Of a stretch of DNA of 64,000 nt, positions 62,959 through 64,000 are shown piece by piece. Position 1 is the first letter of the stretch. Every line of letters begins with the position of its first letter. Below the pieces are notes generated by a model, which saw only the letters and a list, made by a program, of their open reading frames with translations, was not told the DNA's origin and searched no databases. The DNA comes from an uncultured Poribacteria bacterium (GTDB taxonomy: Bacteria; Poribacteria; WGA-4E; WGA-3G): contig OX638316.1 in the NCBI GenBank assembly GCA_951812525.1, forward strand, positions 4,706,506 to 4,770,505. Reading direction: 5' to 3'. The position numbers and the translations under genes are program-made.

Positions 62959-63160
62959 GGAAAATTCATACTACATTTCATTTTGAGACGCAAGCAGTGG
63001 CATGAACTGGTACAATATAACGTGCGTTTGATTTTAGTGTGTAGATGGGATGTTGGGTTTCGCTGGGTTTTTGGAATATCCAAGTATTTTGAAAATGCGA
63101 TGTTTCCGGTGTTATAAGAGTCTGATTTTTTATATTCCGCTCAACCCAACCTACGTGCTT

Positions 63161-63257
63161 TGGGACAGAGCGGTTTGAATATGAGATGTCGCGATCCTAG
63201 GACGGGATGTTGCCGCACGGTGGATCGATATAGGTAAAGTTGAGATGTTTACTGTCC
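63161..63257 (+). pseudogene. Decayed copy of the 3' end of the glycosidase-like gene
   Basis: GGGACAGAGCGGTTTGAATA and the following 77 bases correspond to 61090-61186 at about 85-90 percent identity, with single-base gains and losses that break the frame (GAAGATG becomes GAGATG). It has no start and no upstream part. It lies downstream of the HEPN gene and upstream of the rhodanese gene. Confidence 0.85.
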
Positions 63258-63282
63258 ACCCGTAGAAAACGAAAGAAAAATT

Positions 63283-63672
63283 ATGAATCAAACTGAATTT
63301 TACCAAGCAAAATTAAATTATGAAACAGACGCATGGGATCTCTTTGAAGCAATTAATAACGGGGAGCCTATCGTTGTAATAGATGCACGCTCTCCAGAGG
63401 CTTATGAACTTGAACATATACCAACATCAATAAATATCCCGCACAGATTAATGTCTGAGGCGACTACAAATCATCTCAATAAGTCAAAGTTGTATGTTAC
63501 GTATTGTGACGGTATCGGCTGTAATGCCTCCACCAAGGGTGCTCTGAATATGGCGAAATTGGGATTTCAGGTTAAGGAGTTGATGGGAGGTTTAGATTGG
63601 TGGCGGCGTGATGGTTATGAAACGAGGGGTAAAAAAGGCACTCCGGGAATTGAAGTTGTGTGTGGGTGCTAA
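63283..63672 (+). CDS. Rhodanese-domain protein
   Basis: The 129-aa product is a single rhodanese domain: IVVIDARSPEAYELEHIPTSINIPH, the active-site loop VTYCDGIGCNAST with the likely persulfide Cys, and ELMGGLDWWRRDGYET. Such proteins transfer sulfur, typically to cyanide or to biosynthetic sulfur carriers. The C-terminal VVCGC supplies two more Cys. It is a single gene before tRNA-Asn. GAAAGAAAAAT lies upstream of the ATG. Confidence 0.9.
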   Translation: MNQTEFYQAKLNYETDAWDLFEAINNGEPIVVIDARSPEAYELEHIPTSINIPHRLMSEATTNHLNKSKLYVTYCDGIGCNASTKGALNMAKLGFQVKELMGGLDWWRRDGYETRGKKGTPGIEVVCGC

Positions 63673-63719
63673 ATCCGGAAGATCTATTTATTATAATCCA
63701 CCATAAAGTAAAATTTAAT

Positions 63720-63748
63720 TTGCAATCGCTGGCAAGATGGGTTATAAT
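63720..63748 (+). promoter_or_regulatory. Promoter of tRNA-Asn
   Basis: TTGCAA (63720-63725) and TATAAT (63743-63748) with a 17-bp spacer lie 12 bp before the tRNA. The expected transcription start is about 6 bases upstream of the mature 5' end. Confidence 0.7.
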
Positions 63749-63760
63749 TAATTCTAACAT

Positions 63761-63833
63761 TCCCCCATAGCTCAGTTGGTAGAGCAGATGGCTGTTAACC
63801 ATCGTGTCGGCGGTTCGAGTCCGTCTGGGGGAG
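63761..63833 (+). tRNA. tRNA-Asn (anticodon GTT)
   Basis: A full cloverleaf is visible: acceptor TCCCCCA/TGGGGGA, D-arm with GCTCAGTTGGTAGAGC, anticodon stem GATGG/CCATC with loop CTGTTAA (anticodon GTT), T-arm GGCGGTTCGAGTCCGTC with the usual TTCGA core, and discriminator G. The 3' CCA is not encoded. I found no attachment-site-like duplication of its 3' end within the window. Confidence 0.97.
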
Positions 63834-63934
63834 TTCCCAATTTTGCTGGTGGATTTTGCTCTTCAAAGTTCATCAGCAAAAATTTTTAATGTATCTCTGT
63901 TCAAACCCGCCCTACGTCTCCAATGGAGGTAATC

Positions 63935-64000
63935 ATGCCAAAAAAATTTACTGATGCACAGCTTGATGAACTCATTGCGAAAGGCTACTTAATTGTACCC
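63935..64000 (+). CDS. Start of a gene, possibly phytanoyl-CoA dioxygenase family (cut by right edge)
   Basis: Only the first 22 codons are present. After GGAGG the ATG opens MPKKFTDAQLDELIAKGYLI followed by VP. The pattern TDxQxxxxxxxGYLxVP is the usual start of PhyH-type Fe(II)/2-oxoglutarate dioxygenases, which are very abundant in Poribacteria. The assignment rests on this short start alone. Confidence 0.45.
   Translation, partial: MPKKFTDAQLDELIAKGYLIVP

Noticed and set aside
63761-63833. Integration site of a mobile island at tRNA-Asn
   Set aside because: No integrase gene and no duplicated tRNA 3' end were seen within the window.

Overview
This window looks like a chromosomal piece of an uncultured Gram-negative bacterium. 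The Gram-negative signs are TonB-dependent uptake genes, outer-membrane lipoproteins, HflK/HflC and MinCDE. The gene families (DUF6785-type membrane protein, DUF5916 and DUF4159 proteins, an enolase-superfamily dehydratase, a likely phytanoyl-CoA-dioxygenase-like start at the right edge) and the dense load of small intergenic repeats remind me of Candidatus Poribacteria. That assignment is inference from family content only. No rRNA or phylogenetic marker was analysed.

Layout. 1-3.3 kb (minus): a polytopic membrane protein cut by the left edge, then hflK-hflC. 3.6-9.5 kb (minus): a complete type I restriction-modification operon, hsdM-hsdS-hsdR. 10.0-12.6 kb (minus): a two-gene unit of a membrane-anchored coiled-coil protein and an FRG-TPR protein, which I regard as the best candidate for an undescribed defence module. 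13.1-20.1 kb (plus): bioD with a GlmU-like nucleotidyltransferase, a 121-bp tandem-repeat array, larA and minCDE. 20.2-23.2 kb (minus): HAD phosphatase, MsmK/UgpC-type ATPase and a polyprenol/diacylglycerol-kinase-like protein. 23.6-29.7 kb (plus): TonB-dependent receptor, beta-helix lipoprotein, small lipoprotein and TonB-like protein, ending in a clear intrinsic terminator. 29.7-33.4 kb (minus): UMF1-type MFS transporter and katG. 33.9-41.9 kb (plus): DUF5916 protein, enolase-superfamily enzyme, small zinc-ribbon protein, ABC exporter, DUF1854 protein and DUF4159 protein. 42.0-48.7 kb (minus): STAS protein, M55 peptidase, 2-oxoacid:ferredoxin oxidoreductase beta and alpha, two CBS proteins, and a conserved protein of unknown function. 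49-57.2 kb: threonine-dehydratase-like enzyme, ThiN/DUF2156/YkgJ operon, DegT aminotransferase, AroQ, DppBC-like permeases and an XRE-metallo-beta-lactamase fusion. 57.3-64 kb (plus): Uma2-type nuclease-fold protein, sugar isomerase, large secreted glycosidase-like protein, a HEPN/coiled-coil/Mrr_N-like protein, rhodanese, tRNA-Asn, and the start of a further gene.

The intergenic DNA is unusually structured. I can see at least five repeat families: (1) about 149-bp MITE-like elements with AGGGTCATTTAGTTT inverted ends; (2) hairpins of the GGTAGGC-stem type with compensatory base changes; (3) GATC-stem hairpins followed by CCTAC; (4) short CACCCC/GGGGTG stems followed by ATGTCTATAGAAAA, one variant of which sits inside each 121-bp tandem unit; (5) at least ten loci of tandem heptamers whose sequence differs between loci while the period stays 7. 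No transposase gene is present in the window, so families 1-4 would need a helper encoded elsewhere.

The two accessory spots most worth pursuing are the FRG-TPR/coiled-coil pair next to the restriction operon and the HEPN-Mrr_N gene. The latter lies between a full-length glycosidase gene and a decayed second copy of that gene's 3' end, with a MITE and a 31-bp direct repeat on its left side.
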